This document shows positions 7,911-15,577 of a stretch of DNA of 64,000 bases, in pieces. The stretch covers positions 310,001-374,000 of the forward strand of contig CM016929.1 in assembly GCA_006247105.1 (NCBI GenBank). The letters run 5' to 3'. Below the pieces are notes generated by a model that had not been told where the DNA came from, searched no databases, and was given only the letters and a program-made list of their open reading frames with translations. Every line of letters starts with the position of its first letter. Position 1 is the stretch's first letter. This DNA comes from Giardia muris (Eukaryota; Fornicata; Diplomonadida; Hexamitidae). Made by a program: the position numbers and the translations under genes.

Positions 7911-8318
7911 TTAGGTATCAGCGAGATGCTCGTAGAACTTCGTGCACTCTTCACGGAGCCTATCATGTTCCCGTAGGAGGTCCATCAAGCGGACCAGGTC
8001 GCTTTCCGGCTTTAGCTTCGGAAGGGTGACGGGTTTTGTGGAGACCTCCATAGAACTCTGCGTCATTCGCACTTGAGGCTTCGGGATGGATTTCGCATAA
8101 TCCCGACGCCTCTCGGCCAGCTTCTCCGCCTGTGACTTCTCTGGTATCTTCTCCGTACGAGTGGGGGCGTTCTTGATGGCCTCCTTGGCCTGCGTCGAGT
8201 AGTTGAGGCGCGCCTGAAGCCTCCGTTGCGCTTCCACGGTGCATTCGCGCTCCAGGTCCGGGCCAAGGCCCCCGCGCTGTTGTCCTATCCCGCGTTTCAT
8301 CCCCTTTTTGTCACTCAT
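7911..8318 (-). CDS. Small basic helical protein, unknown
   Basis: This 135-residue protein is rich in Lys, Arg and Gln. It has a basic N-terminus (MSDKKGMKRGIGQQRGG), a charged middle with a YAKSIPKPQVR stretch, and a C-terminal helix (LVRLMDLLREHDRLREECTKFYEHL). No signal, membrane span or known domain was recognised. The ATG at 8318 follows CACAAA; longer versions would need GTG starts. It converges on SSL1 with 6 bp between stops and faces a 268-bp divergent spacer. A cytoskeletal or flagellar role would be speculation. Confidence 0.6.
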   Translation of the reverse strand: MSDKKGMKRGIGQQRGGLGPDLERECTVEAQRRLQARLNYSTQAKEAIKNAPTRTEKIPEKSQAEKLAERRRDYAKSIPKPQVRMTQSSMEVSTKPVTLPKLKPESDLVRLMDLLREHDRLREECTKFYEHLADT

Positions 8319-8586
8319 TTTGTGTCTCCGTTTCACCATGAGAACCAAGCCGTCTCATCTAGAATGGACCAGGGAATCTGAGGATTGTGACGTCAAGCAT
8401 TGAAACATTGAGGCCTTGAAGAGCGTTCTTAGTCTTCCAGACGAAGCTTGATGAGTGAACCGTAATTAGCAGGCCCTTGTCGGGTGTTCCACTAGCCGTG
8501 TCAGGGTGAGGCCAGACGAGTGGATGGGTGGCTCATTGGCTTGACATGGGGAAGTGGTCTGGTGCATCCTTAGTTGGACCGAAAAT

Positions 8587-9657
8587 ATGCGAGCAGTTCG
8601 TAGTTCCCGCGGTTCCATTTCAGACCTGGGCGATAATCTGATGCCCTTGGCCCAACCAACGTCTCCACGAGAGTACGGACGGGAAAGACGGGTCAATGCA
8701 GAGGTGCCGGCCGAGAAGTCCCAGCCCTCACGGAAGGGACGGCAACGCCTTTGCGATAGCTGCCAGGAGACGACCTCGGCCTTCTACTGCTTACAGTGTA
8801 AGGGCTGGCTATGTAGCAGGTGTGAGTCATTGATTCACGTGAATCATCTCTTCGCGAAGCATAATCGCGTTCCGGCAACCGAGTACGTCCAGCCCGTACT
8901 GTGTCGCGTACACCCAGATGAGCCCGTGACGCACCTCTGTGCCACATGCCAGGAGATGTGCTGCGTTGACTGCCTCGTCGGGAACATCCACCCCCCAGGT
9001 CCGGATCACGTCTTGCAAAGCGTGGCCAACGGAGTCGGAATTGTGCGCACGGAGATCTCGAGCGCGCTCGATGCTCTGCGTCAGCGTAGCGCGGAGCTGG
9101 AGGAGGCGTTGGACACGCTGTCCGGAACGTCACAGGACTTGGAGGAGAGCGTTGACATCGTCCGGACCAGGACTCGCGAGTGTTTTGAGAAGCTACGCCA
9201 GATTATGAACGAGCGAGAGGCAGAACTGCTTGAGAACGTGGAGCGTTTCAAGCTGGAGCAAACACGAGACCTGCATGAGAAGACACAGATCATTCGGGCT
9301 GCGCATACGGGGATGCGGTCCTTAATCCAGGAGTGCACTCAAAAGCTTCAACAAAGCACGGGGCTTGGGATCCTCATGGACGCCGATACTGCTTCTGGAG
9401 CTGCAAGCTCTCCAGAATATAAGTTGGCTCTATATAAGGCGGCAAGTGTGATCGCCTTTTACCTCGACCGGCGTGATGAGCTGAATAGGGGAAAAGTTTA
9501 TGACACTAGCAGCGCTCGCTCCACTGCCGAGTTACTCTCTACCGAAGCCGCCGTCCCGCAAAGGTATCGGTTGGATCCGGAGGTGATCAAGCGTTACCTC
9601 GACGGAATCAAGACTCTGGACGCCGTCCTGACCGAGTTCGGCTTCCAGGCCGAATGA
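8587..9657 (+). CDS. Double B-box zinc-finger coiled-coil protein (TRIM-like, no RING)
   Basis: The 356-residue protein has a charged N-terminus, a first B-box-like finger (about 56-92: CDSCQ...FYCLQCKGWLCSRC...H...H) and a second (about 103-140: CRVHPDEPVTHLCATCQEMCCVDC...H...H). A coiled coil follows (about 155-265; heptads in ISSALDALRQRSAELEEAL), then a less regular C-terminus. This is the B-box/B-box/coiled-coil part of TRIM proteins; no RING precedes it, so it is not a self-contained E3 ligase. It may be a dimeric scaffold. The start is the ATG at 8587 behind CGAAAAT. The upstream in-frame extension begins only with GTG. Confidence 0.75.
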   Translation: MRAVRSSRGSISDLGDNLMPLAQPTSPREYGRERRVNAEVPAEKSQPSRKGRQRLCDSCQETTSAFYCLQCKGWLCSRCESLIHVNHLFAKHNRVPATEYVQPVLCRVHPDEPVTHLCATCQEMCCVDCLVGNIHPPGPDHVLQSVANGVGIVRTEISSALDALRQRSAELEEALDTLSGTSQDLEESVDIVRTRTRECFEKLRQIMNEREAELLENVERFKLEQTRDLHEKTQIIRAAHTGMRSLIQECTQKLQQSTGLGILMDADTASGAASSPEYKLALYKAASVIAFYLDRRDELNRGKVYDTSSARSTAELLSTEAAVPQRYRLDPEVIKRYLDGIKTLDAVLTEFGFQAE

Positions 9658-9800
9658 ATTCTTATCACTTCTGTTGCAATTTAGCAGTTGGGCCTTTGGG
9701 ATGCTTCCAAAGGTGCTGGTATGCTAGGGAGGTACCGCATCCATCGTCTAGGCCCATGCCAGGCATAGACGACTAGAAACAGAACTTCCCCTCAAGCCGG

Positions 9801-9810
9801 CAAAAAAATG
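9801..9810 (+). promoter_or_regulatory. A-tract initiator at ankyrin gene start
   Basis: A run of A residues leads directly into the ATG at 9808. AT-rich initiator elements at or beside the start codon are the known core promoter element in Giardia; transcripts would begin within a few bases of the ATG. The same arrangement is seen at 46781-46788 and 49971-49980. Confidence 0.45.
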
Positions 9811-11610
9811 CCTTCTGAATCGAGACAGGGTCACCATCACAATAGGGGTAGGCACGGATATAGAAGGCATTATGCGCCATCCTACAAGGAGCTTCTCCCC
9901 CTCGTCGCCGCCATGGACCTCGACGCCGTCAAGGAGCATCTGGCGGACTTCGGCTCTCCGGATCACACCCCGTTCGATGAGCTCTTGAAGACGGCCAACC
10001 AAGCCTTCGTCCTCGAGGTCGTCCAGGCCATGGGGGAGAACGGGATCTGCATTGCCAGCGACAATTTCCAGGCTGTAGAGGAGAAGACTGCCTTGATGAA
10101 GGCCGCGCAGGAAGGAAACCTTGAGGAGGTCAGGAATAACATCCTTGAGATTGGGAAGTACTGCACCTCAAACATGAGCAACACTGCGCTCCATATGGCG
10201 GCGAAAAATGGGCATGCAGACTGTGTGAGAGTGTTACGCGCGGAGGCTGGACGTTTCAATGCCAATAAGTTCACGGCGTTGATGTTGGCCCTCGCCGAGG
10301 AGAATAATGAGTGCGTGGACCTGCTCATCGACCTTGAGGCTGGGCTTCGTCATACGAGTACGGACGCTCCCACAGCCCTCAAGATAGCCCTCGAGAAGGG
10401 GCAGAGTGAGGCTGTTGGTAGTCTCGTCATGACCGAAGGAAAGTTCCTCAACTTCGGCGCTGGGAGAACCCTCTTCACCATCATTACAGAGGGTGGTTAC
10501 ACCGACGGGTGCAAGATGAAATTTCGGGCGATGTTCAATGCCTCCTGCGAGAAGTTCCACGACGCCATCGAGCGTGATGATGGGGAGACGGCCCATAGCT
10601 GCGCGGTTTGCCTTGATGGCGCCAGTCTTACAGCACTCTTCAACAAGTACATCCGCGAGAGGAATGTCGAGGCCCTTCTCATCCTAGCTGAAGCGCTCGA
10701 GGAGACCTGTAGTGAGGTCTCTCTAGAGCGCTACAGCATGGATGACCTTGCTGAGCGTGAGGGCGACGACTTCAAGAAGTTGGAGTATGAAGGCGAGCAG
10801 ATCACGTCATTGATGCAAGCGGCCATCGAGGGAGACGTTGACGGTGTCAAGAGGCACCTTGATCAGATGGGGGTCTTCACCGCCACCAAGAAGACGGCGT
10901 TCCAGTTCGCGTTCGATAAGGGGCATGAGAAATGCTGGATGTTGCTCCTTGCAGAGTTCCCGATCGCTTTGCTTCGAAACGACTTCAGGCCCCGTGCGGA
11001 CGCCATTCGTGAACAATTACGGAGGAATGCCAGTACCACGAACACCGCACAGGACCTATTGGGGGCCTCAGCGCATGTCGAGAACCTCATCGTGGATGGG
11101 AACCGGGAGTGCCTACAGCAACTGCAAGAACAACAGAAACATGCTGGAGACATCCAGCTCCATATGCGCTTCCCCGTTGGATGCCGGAAGCTCCTTCGCG
11201 AGGTGGCTCCGAAGATTGTACGTCACATACCCATGGAGAACGTCACCACCGTGGTGATCTCAAGCAAGAGTGGGACGTGGATCTGTGATATTCGCGACGT
11301 TATCATGAACATGAACGTGGACTTCTCCGATAAGATCACCCTCAAAGTCGATGAGAAGCTGGACATGGACCTTAACGTTACCGTCATATGCTCGCCCAGC
11401 GTGGCCGTTGAGCTCCTCAGTAAGTTTAATACCGTCGAGCTCCTCAACCTCGTCCCGACCATCTCGTATTCGTGTCAAAAGGGATCTTCTTCGTTATCCA
11501 AAGGAAATAGACACCGGGAGCCAAAGCCTAAGAACAGGAGGAAGGCAACGAAGAGCGACTCCGATATCCACGTCGAGTTCTCTGAGAACGAGGCCCCTAA
11601 TGACGAGTGA
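9808..11610 (+). CDS. Ankyrin-repeat protein, Protein 21.1-like
   Basis: The 600-residue protein has a His/Arg-rich N-terminus and ankyrin repeats of the Giardia type, for example KTALMKAAQEGNLEEVRNNI, NTALHMAAKNGHADCVRVL and a following FTALMLALAEENNECVDLL; repeats continue to about residue 400 in degenerate form (SLMQAAIEGDVDGVKRHL). The C-terminal ~200 residues are not ankyrin-like. It has no kinase domain, unlike the NEK-ankyrin proteins of Giardia. Such proteins are a large expanded family; partners are mostly unknown. The stop codon sits inside AGTGAAT, a poly(A)-type signal. Confidence 0.8.
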   Translation: MPSESRQGHHHNRGRHGYRRHYAPSYKELLPLVAAMDLDAVKEHLADFGSPDHTPFDELLKTANQAFVLEVVQAMGENGICIASDNFQAVEEKTALMKAAQEGNLEEVRNNILEIGKYCTSNMSNTALHMAAKNGHADCVRVLRAEAGRFNANKFTALMLALAEENNECVDLLIDLEAGLRHTSTDAPTALKIALEKGQSEAVGSLVMTEGKFLNFGAGRTLFTIITEGGYTDGCKMKFRAMFNASCEKFHDAIERDDGETAHSCAVCLDGASLTALFNKYIRERNVEALLILAEALEETCSEVSLERYSMDDLAEREGDDFKKLEYEGEQITSLMQAAIEGDVDGVKRHLDQMGVFTATKKTAFQFAFDKGHEKCWMLLLAEFPIALLRNDFRPRADAIREQLRRNASTTNTAQDLLGASAHVENLIVDGNRECLQQLQEQQKHAGDIQLHMRFPVGCRKLLREVAPKIVRHIPMENVTTVVISSKSGTWICDIRDVIMNMNVDFSDKITLKVDEKLDMDLNVTVICSPSVAVELLSKFNTVELLNLVPTISYSCQKGSSSLSKGNRHREPKPKNRRKATKSDSDIHVEFSENEAPNDE

Positions 11611-11612
11611 AT
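11606..11612 (+). promoter_or_regulatory. Poly(A)-type signal AGTGAAT overlapping stop
   Basis: AGTGAAT includes the TGA stop of the ankyrin gene and fits AGTRAAY. Confidence 0.5.
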
Positions 11613-11662
11613 ACCGAGGTTGCTGGAAACCAAAGGCCACGGCCGTTTCCAGTGCCGAAAGA

Positions 11663-13897
11663 ATGTTCTCCCTTCTACCTCTTGCCCTGGTCGCTTGCGA
11701 GATAGTCTCGACGGTGAGGCAAGTGGGAGGGAGACCTTATGTTGTTGTCACTGGAATACTTGACTCAGATGCCTATGACAATGCTATCAAATACACCCTC
11801 CCACGACAACAAGGAGAGTTCTCGACAACGGGAGAGGTTGTAGGCAGTTGGGAACTTGGGTCAGAAGTTACGCTCGTCTTAGAAGCAGTATCAACCATCG
11901 TCGTTTCCTTCGATGCACATGGAGTCGTGAATAACTCAGCTGAAACCCTGGAAGAGACACAGCTCCAATGCCCACCTATCACCAATACGGATTACGGTCA
12001 CTGCCGTGCAACACCGACCGGTAACAAGGTTCGAACACTTGAGAAGGGAGATGAGCATGGAGTATGGATTCCACGCGCTCCCTCGGAGATGTACACCGTG
12101 CGCTTGGGAGTGACGCTCAAGGACTCTAATGGCGCACGTACCACGGTGGTGGAGGCTGATACTGAACACCCACGAGTCAATATCATTGGTACTCAGTCCT
12201 ACATCGAGACCATTGTCCAGCGGCCAAACCCAGCCCTATCTCTCTTTCGACACGTCGGTTATGTGGTTAACAGGCTTTCCGACGACGTATTCAAAGGGAT
12301 GAAGCTTGGGTATAATCTCGTCGGTCCACATGCCACCAATAGGCTTGGGATGAGCCCTCAAGTCTGGAAGAGAGCTGTTGAACGCACTGGCTCGGAGACT
12401 TTGATTAATGAGTTGACCTTTATCGGTTCTCCAACCGATGCCGCTGGACGCATCTACCCAGCAGATCAACTGTACCACTACCGCCAACATGCCCTCTACG
12501 TCCCACCTACCTGCAGGTGCGCTGCCGGAGGCTGTAGGCTCGAGGGTACTCAAGCCGTCGCGGTCTTCTCTTGCGAGGGCCAGCATACAACGGTGCGCTT
12601 CGCCTTACACATCTTTGGGGAGGATGTGGGACTGGTCAAGCTGATTGGAAAGCCGAAGGCGGTGTCTGCCAGCGTTCAGGTGGAACAAGGTAAGCCCATT
12701 CTCGAGATCTTGATTGGGAATGATGCGACCATGCCGGCCGTTGTACTAGCAACACTACTTCGCTGCCTTTCAAACTCCACTCGGATCGGCCCCTTCGTCC
12801 CACCTCAAGAACAACGGCTGAAGAAGCTGGTACAGAGCGGTCAGACCACATCGTTCCGCTTCCTCCTATCCAATAGCTCGGATTCCTCGTTCAATGATGC
12901 CCTAGCGCTGAACACAGGGGAGTGCGTGCTTTCCCTTGTACAGGGGAGTGGAGATGGGGCTATTTCTGACGAGGCGACCGTTCGCTGGCTTGGGGTCATC
13001 ACTGGAAAGGCGCCTGGGGTATATACTCCAATACGGGTTCCAGAACAGTGCCAAAGCCCCGACGTCTATTTCGAGCGTGATGGGGTGCCCATCTGCATGA
13101 CCAGTTGTTCCTATGACCAATGCTTCAAGCAGGATGATTATCCCATGTGCATTCCTGTCGACTGTATGGGGAAGTACGGGCACTCGAGGCCCTACTTCTC
13201 TTCAAGGAGAGGCGTTTGCGTTTCCACAGGGGAAAAGGCCGAGGAGGATGGGGTGGACTATGGCGAGCTTTTCATCCCGCAATTCATACCCTTCCAAAAT
13301 GTATCTGTGGCCTGTGGAAAGGGAGTCCCGAATAACTCGACGAATGTCTTGGCAGTTCCATGCATTTGTCCTACAAATGCTACTCGCTATGAGACTGGTC
13401 CTGATGGACTGCTTCACATGTGCCTCGACGATCTGGTCTTCGAGGAGCCCGAGATACCCATCTGGGATGACGTGGTCTTTGGAGACTTCAAGAAGTTCCT
13501 CTCAGAGATCCGTGGGAAGAGTATCTTCGAGATCCTAGGGATGTTCTTCAAGACTTCCGTTGGAAAGATTGTCGGAGGCATCCTTGGGGTCATATTGCTC
13601 CTCATCCTCATTCCAATCATCCTGAAGTGTATCCCTTGCATCTGCGGCTGCTGTACGTCCATGGGGAAGTGCTTCCGTGCTTGCCGCCCAGAAAAACAGG
13701 AGAAGCCTACGGTGATCATTAGTAGCTCTAGTGGACTACAGGTGGCATCGAGTCAGTTAACGTCGGAGATACCGTCGGAGAACCTGGTCCAGACGCCTCC
13801 ACGGAGGCCACACCGAGGTCTGCGGCCTAAGGACCTCGTCACCAACTACTTCGAGGCGGAGGCCTTACTCCAGCAGCTTCGTGGTCATGCAGCATGA
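11663..13897 (+). CDS. HAP2/GCS1-like gamete-fusion protein candidate
   Basis: The 744-residue type I membrane protein has a signal peptide (about 1-15), a roughly 620-residue ectodomain, one span (about 640-662), then a cysteine cluster (CIPCICGCC) and a basic tail. Several segments follow HAP2 order: GHC (about 112) followed by APSEMYTVRLGVTLKDSNG; a FRHVGYVV strand; NRLGMSPQVWKRAVE (about 225-240), which parallels the family's CNKIGVxYxAF block; ADQLYHYRQ (about 267), paralleling NQLWNFYEAD; then domain-III-like strands around FSCEGQHTTVRF and PPQEQRLKK...TTSFRFLL. A cysteine-rich stalk and post-TM cysteines also fit. HAP2 is a class II fusogen that merges gamete membranes. The identity is by eye; an unrelated cysteine-containing surface protein is the alternative. 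The start ATG follows CCGAAAGA. Confidence 0.55.
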   Translation: MFSLLPLALVACEIVSTVRQVGGRPYVVVTGILDSDAYDNAIKYTLPRQQGEFSTTGEVVGSWELGSEVTLVLEAVSTIVVSFDAHGVVNNSAETLEETQLQCPPITNTDYGHCRATPTGNKVRTLEKGDEHGVWIPRAPSEMYTVRLGVTLKDSNGARTTVVEADTEHPRVNIIGTQSYIETIVQRPNPALSLFRHVGYVVNRLSDDVFKGMKLGYNLVGPHATNRLGMSPQVWKRAVERTGSETLINELTFIGSPTDAAGRIYPADQLYHYRQHALYVPPTCRCAAGGCRLEGTQAVAVFSCEGQHTTVRFALHIFGEDVGLVKLIGKPKAVSASVQVEQGKPILEILIGNDATMPAVVLATLLRCLSNSTRIGPFVPPQEQRLKKLVQSGQTTSFRFLLSNSSDSSFNDALALNTGECVLSLVQGSGDGAISDEATVRWLGVITGKAPGVYTPIRVPEQCQSPDVYFERDGVPICMTSCSYDQCFKQDDYPMCIPVDCMGKYGHSRPYFSSRRGVCVSTGEKAEEDGVDYGELFIPQFIPFQNVSVACGKGVPNNSTNVLAVPCICPTNATRYETGPDGLLHMCLDDLVFEEPEIPIWDDVVFGDFKKFLSEIRGKSIFEILGMFFKTSVGKIVGGILGVILLLILIPIILKCIPCICGCCTSMGKCFRACRPEKQEKPTVIISSSSGLQVASSQLTSEIPSENLVQTPPRRPHRGLRPKDLVTNYFEAEALLQQLRGHAA

Positions 13898-13904
13898 AGT
13901 AAAA
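13898..13904 (+). promoter_or_regulatory. Poly(A)-type signal abutting next gene's ATG
   Basis: AGTAAAA begins right after the TGA at 13895-13897 and ends one base into the run that leads to the ATG at 13905. The same short A-rich stretch can serve as 3' signal for one gene and initiator for the next. Confidence 0.5.
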
Positions 13905-15542
13905 ATGAGTTGGGAAGATCTTGGGTTAGATTCACGTATTGGAGACGGACTACGGTTCCTGGGACTCTACGACCCCCTCGCGATCCAGCGGGAGGCGATC
14001 CCCAAGGCGCTGACGATGGCGGACATCCTTTGCCAGAGCTTGACCGGGAGTGGGAAAACCTTAGTGTACGTCTCCGTCATCCTTCACAAGATCATGCAAC
14101 ACCGGACTAAGAGCGTCAATGGGGTACAACAGACGTCAGCGTTAGTCACAGTTCCGACACGGGAACTCTGCGATCAAATCAATGCCGTCTTTGAGGAGCT
14201 TCAAGGGTGTTTTGAGACGGCCAATTTCTCCATCACAAGCTTGAGTTTGACAGAGAAGAAGCTATCCAACAGCTCCCTGGTCGCCCTACGTTCAAAGCCG
14301 GACGTTGTGATCTCAACCCCAGCTCTACTCGCACAGGTCATTACAAGTGGCCAGCTCGAGGTACGAGGACTTCAGACCTTTGTTTGTGATGAAGCAGACG
14401 TGATCTTTGACCTGGAACATGCCGATGACCTCTTCACCTTATTGAACGTTATCCCTGCTCGAGTGCAGAAGTTGTTCTTCTCGGCGACGCTTGGGGAGAA
14501 GATCGATAGCATCAAAAGCACGTACTTGCGCGACCCGATCTTCGTCCAGCTTACAGATGCCGAGAACCGGCTACTTTCGCAGCCTGTTCAGCACCTCATC
14601 CTTCTGCCGCACAACAGCGACAAGTTCCTGGTCACCTATAGCCTCCTGAAGCTGCAGATGTTGGAGGGCTTCATCCTCATCTTTGTGAGCACGGTCAAGA
14701 CGGCTTACAAGCTCAAGATCTTCCTCTTGCGTTTTGGCTTGCGCTCTCTCCTATATAACCCTGAGTTGCCATATGCCACGAGGCAATTGGCTGTCGAACG
14801 CTTCAACCTGGGGGCGGAGCAGATCCTTATCGCCGTGGATGATAGCAATACGGCCCAGGCCACGGAAAAGGGGGATGTAGAACCAAAAGATGCAGGGATC
14901 TTCCGTGGCCTCGACTTCTCTCGACTCGACGTCGTCATTAACTTCGACTGTCCCACGTCTCGGGTCAACTATGTCCATCGGATTGGAAGGACGGCGAGAG
15001 GAGCGGGGGGCCAGGGCCATGCGATCACATACGCAGTCAGTAACGACAAGCATGAAGAAAAGGTCATCTCGGATGTAATGGAGGCTCAAATCGAGGAGTT
15101 TGAGCGCCCTCTTCTTGGGACCTTGGACCTGAACTTGGATGCGATTCGAGTATTCGAGTATCGGGTCAACGATGTCTTGCAGAGTATCACTTCTCTCATC
15201 ATTCGGAACTATCGTCTCGCCGAGATCAAAGAGGACATCATGAGCGTCGAAGCACTTCGGGAGCACTTTGAACAACAGAGTAAGGACGTCATCTTGCTTC
15301 GACAGGTCCCAACGAACGCTCTTCTTCAACGTCAACGGAGACTTACCATGCACCTCAGGTTCGTCCCCTCTTACCTTCTACCGGGTTCCAGTCCCCTTGG
15401 AGCAGGCCCTATCACGGTATCTCCGTCGCGTGGAAACGAGCATATGGCCCGTCTTCATAACCTTAAGCGGCGCGCCGAAAGGGCGATGACTAAGAGGCGT
15501 CGGGGCCCCTCCAAGGAGAGCAAGTGGCGCAAGACGCGCTAG
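13905..15542 (+). CDS. DBP9: DEAD-box RNA helicase DDX56/Dbp9
   Basis: The 545-residue helicase has all core motifs: motif I LTGSGKT (about 47-53), Ia PTRELC, DEAD (about 163), SAT (about 191), a FVSTVKTAYKLKIFLLRFG block and HRIGRTAR (about 357). The sequence follows DDX56/Dbp9 specifically: the opening LGLDSRI, the FRGLDFSRLDVVINFDCP segment, YRVNDVLQSITSLIIRNYRL, and the closing RFVPSYLLPGSSPLG, all family-specific. Dbp9 acts in 60S ribosomal subunit assembly in the nucleolus; the basic tail (KRRAERAMTKRRRGPSK) would suit nucleolar targeting. The ATG lies 7 bp after the upstream stop. An in-frame GTG at 13881 would overlap the HAP2-like gene and is rejected. Confidence 0.9.
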   Translation: MSWEDLGLDSRIGDGLRFLGLYDPLAIQREAIPKALTMADILCQSLTGSGKTLVYVSVILHKIMQHRTKSVNGVQQTSALVTVPTRELCDQINAVFEELQGCFETANFSITSLSLTEKKLSNSSLVALRSKPDVVISTPALLAQVITSGQLEVRGLQTFVCDEADVIFDLEHADDLFTLLNVIPARVQKLFFSATLGEKIDSIKSTYLRDPIFVQLTDAENRLLSQPVQHLILLPHNSDKFLVTYSLLKLQMLEGFILIFVSTVKTAYKLKIFLLRFGLRSLLYNPELPYATRQLAVERFNLGAEQILIAVDDSNTAQATEKGDVEPKDAGIFRGLDFSRLDVVINFDCPTSRVNYVHRIGRTARGAGGQGHAITYAVSNDKHEEKVISDVMEAQIEEFERPLLGTLDLNLDAIRVFEYRVNDVLQSITSLIIRNYRLAEIKEDIMSVEALREHFEQQSKDVILLRQVPTNALLQRQRRLTMHLRFVPSYLLPGSSPLGAGPITVSPSRGNEHMARLHNLKRRAERAMTKRRRGPSKESKWRKTR

Positions 15543-15550
15543 GGCCAGGG

Positions 15551-15557
15551 AGTGAAC
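15551..15557 (+). promoter_or_regulatory. Poly(A)-type signal AGTGAAC downstream of DBP9
   Basis: AGTGAAC starts 8 bp after the TAG stop and 20 bp before the next ATG; it fits AGTRAAY. Confidence 0.5.
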
Positions 15558-15577
15558 AGAGCCCGTGCACAAAATAG

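Noticed and set aside
8440..8586. TGATGA box suggestive of a C/D snoRNA
   Set aside because: No CTGA D box or C'/D' pair is found at a fitting distance, and no terminal stem is evident.
11351..11662. Upstream in-frame extension of the HAP2-like gene
   Set aside because: It lacks an ATG in a good context, overlaps the ankyrin gene, and would bury the signal peptide.
14751..15353. 200-codon open frame on the minus strand
   Set aside because: It is antisense to DBP9 and has no plausible domain or initiator.
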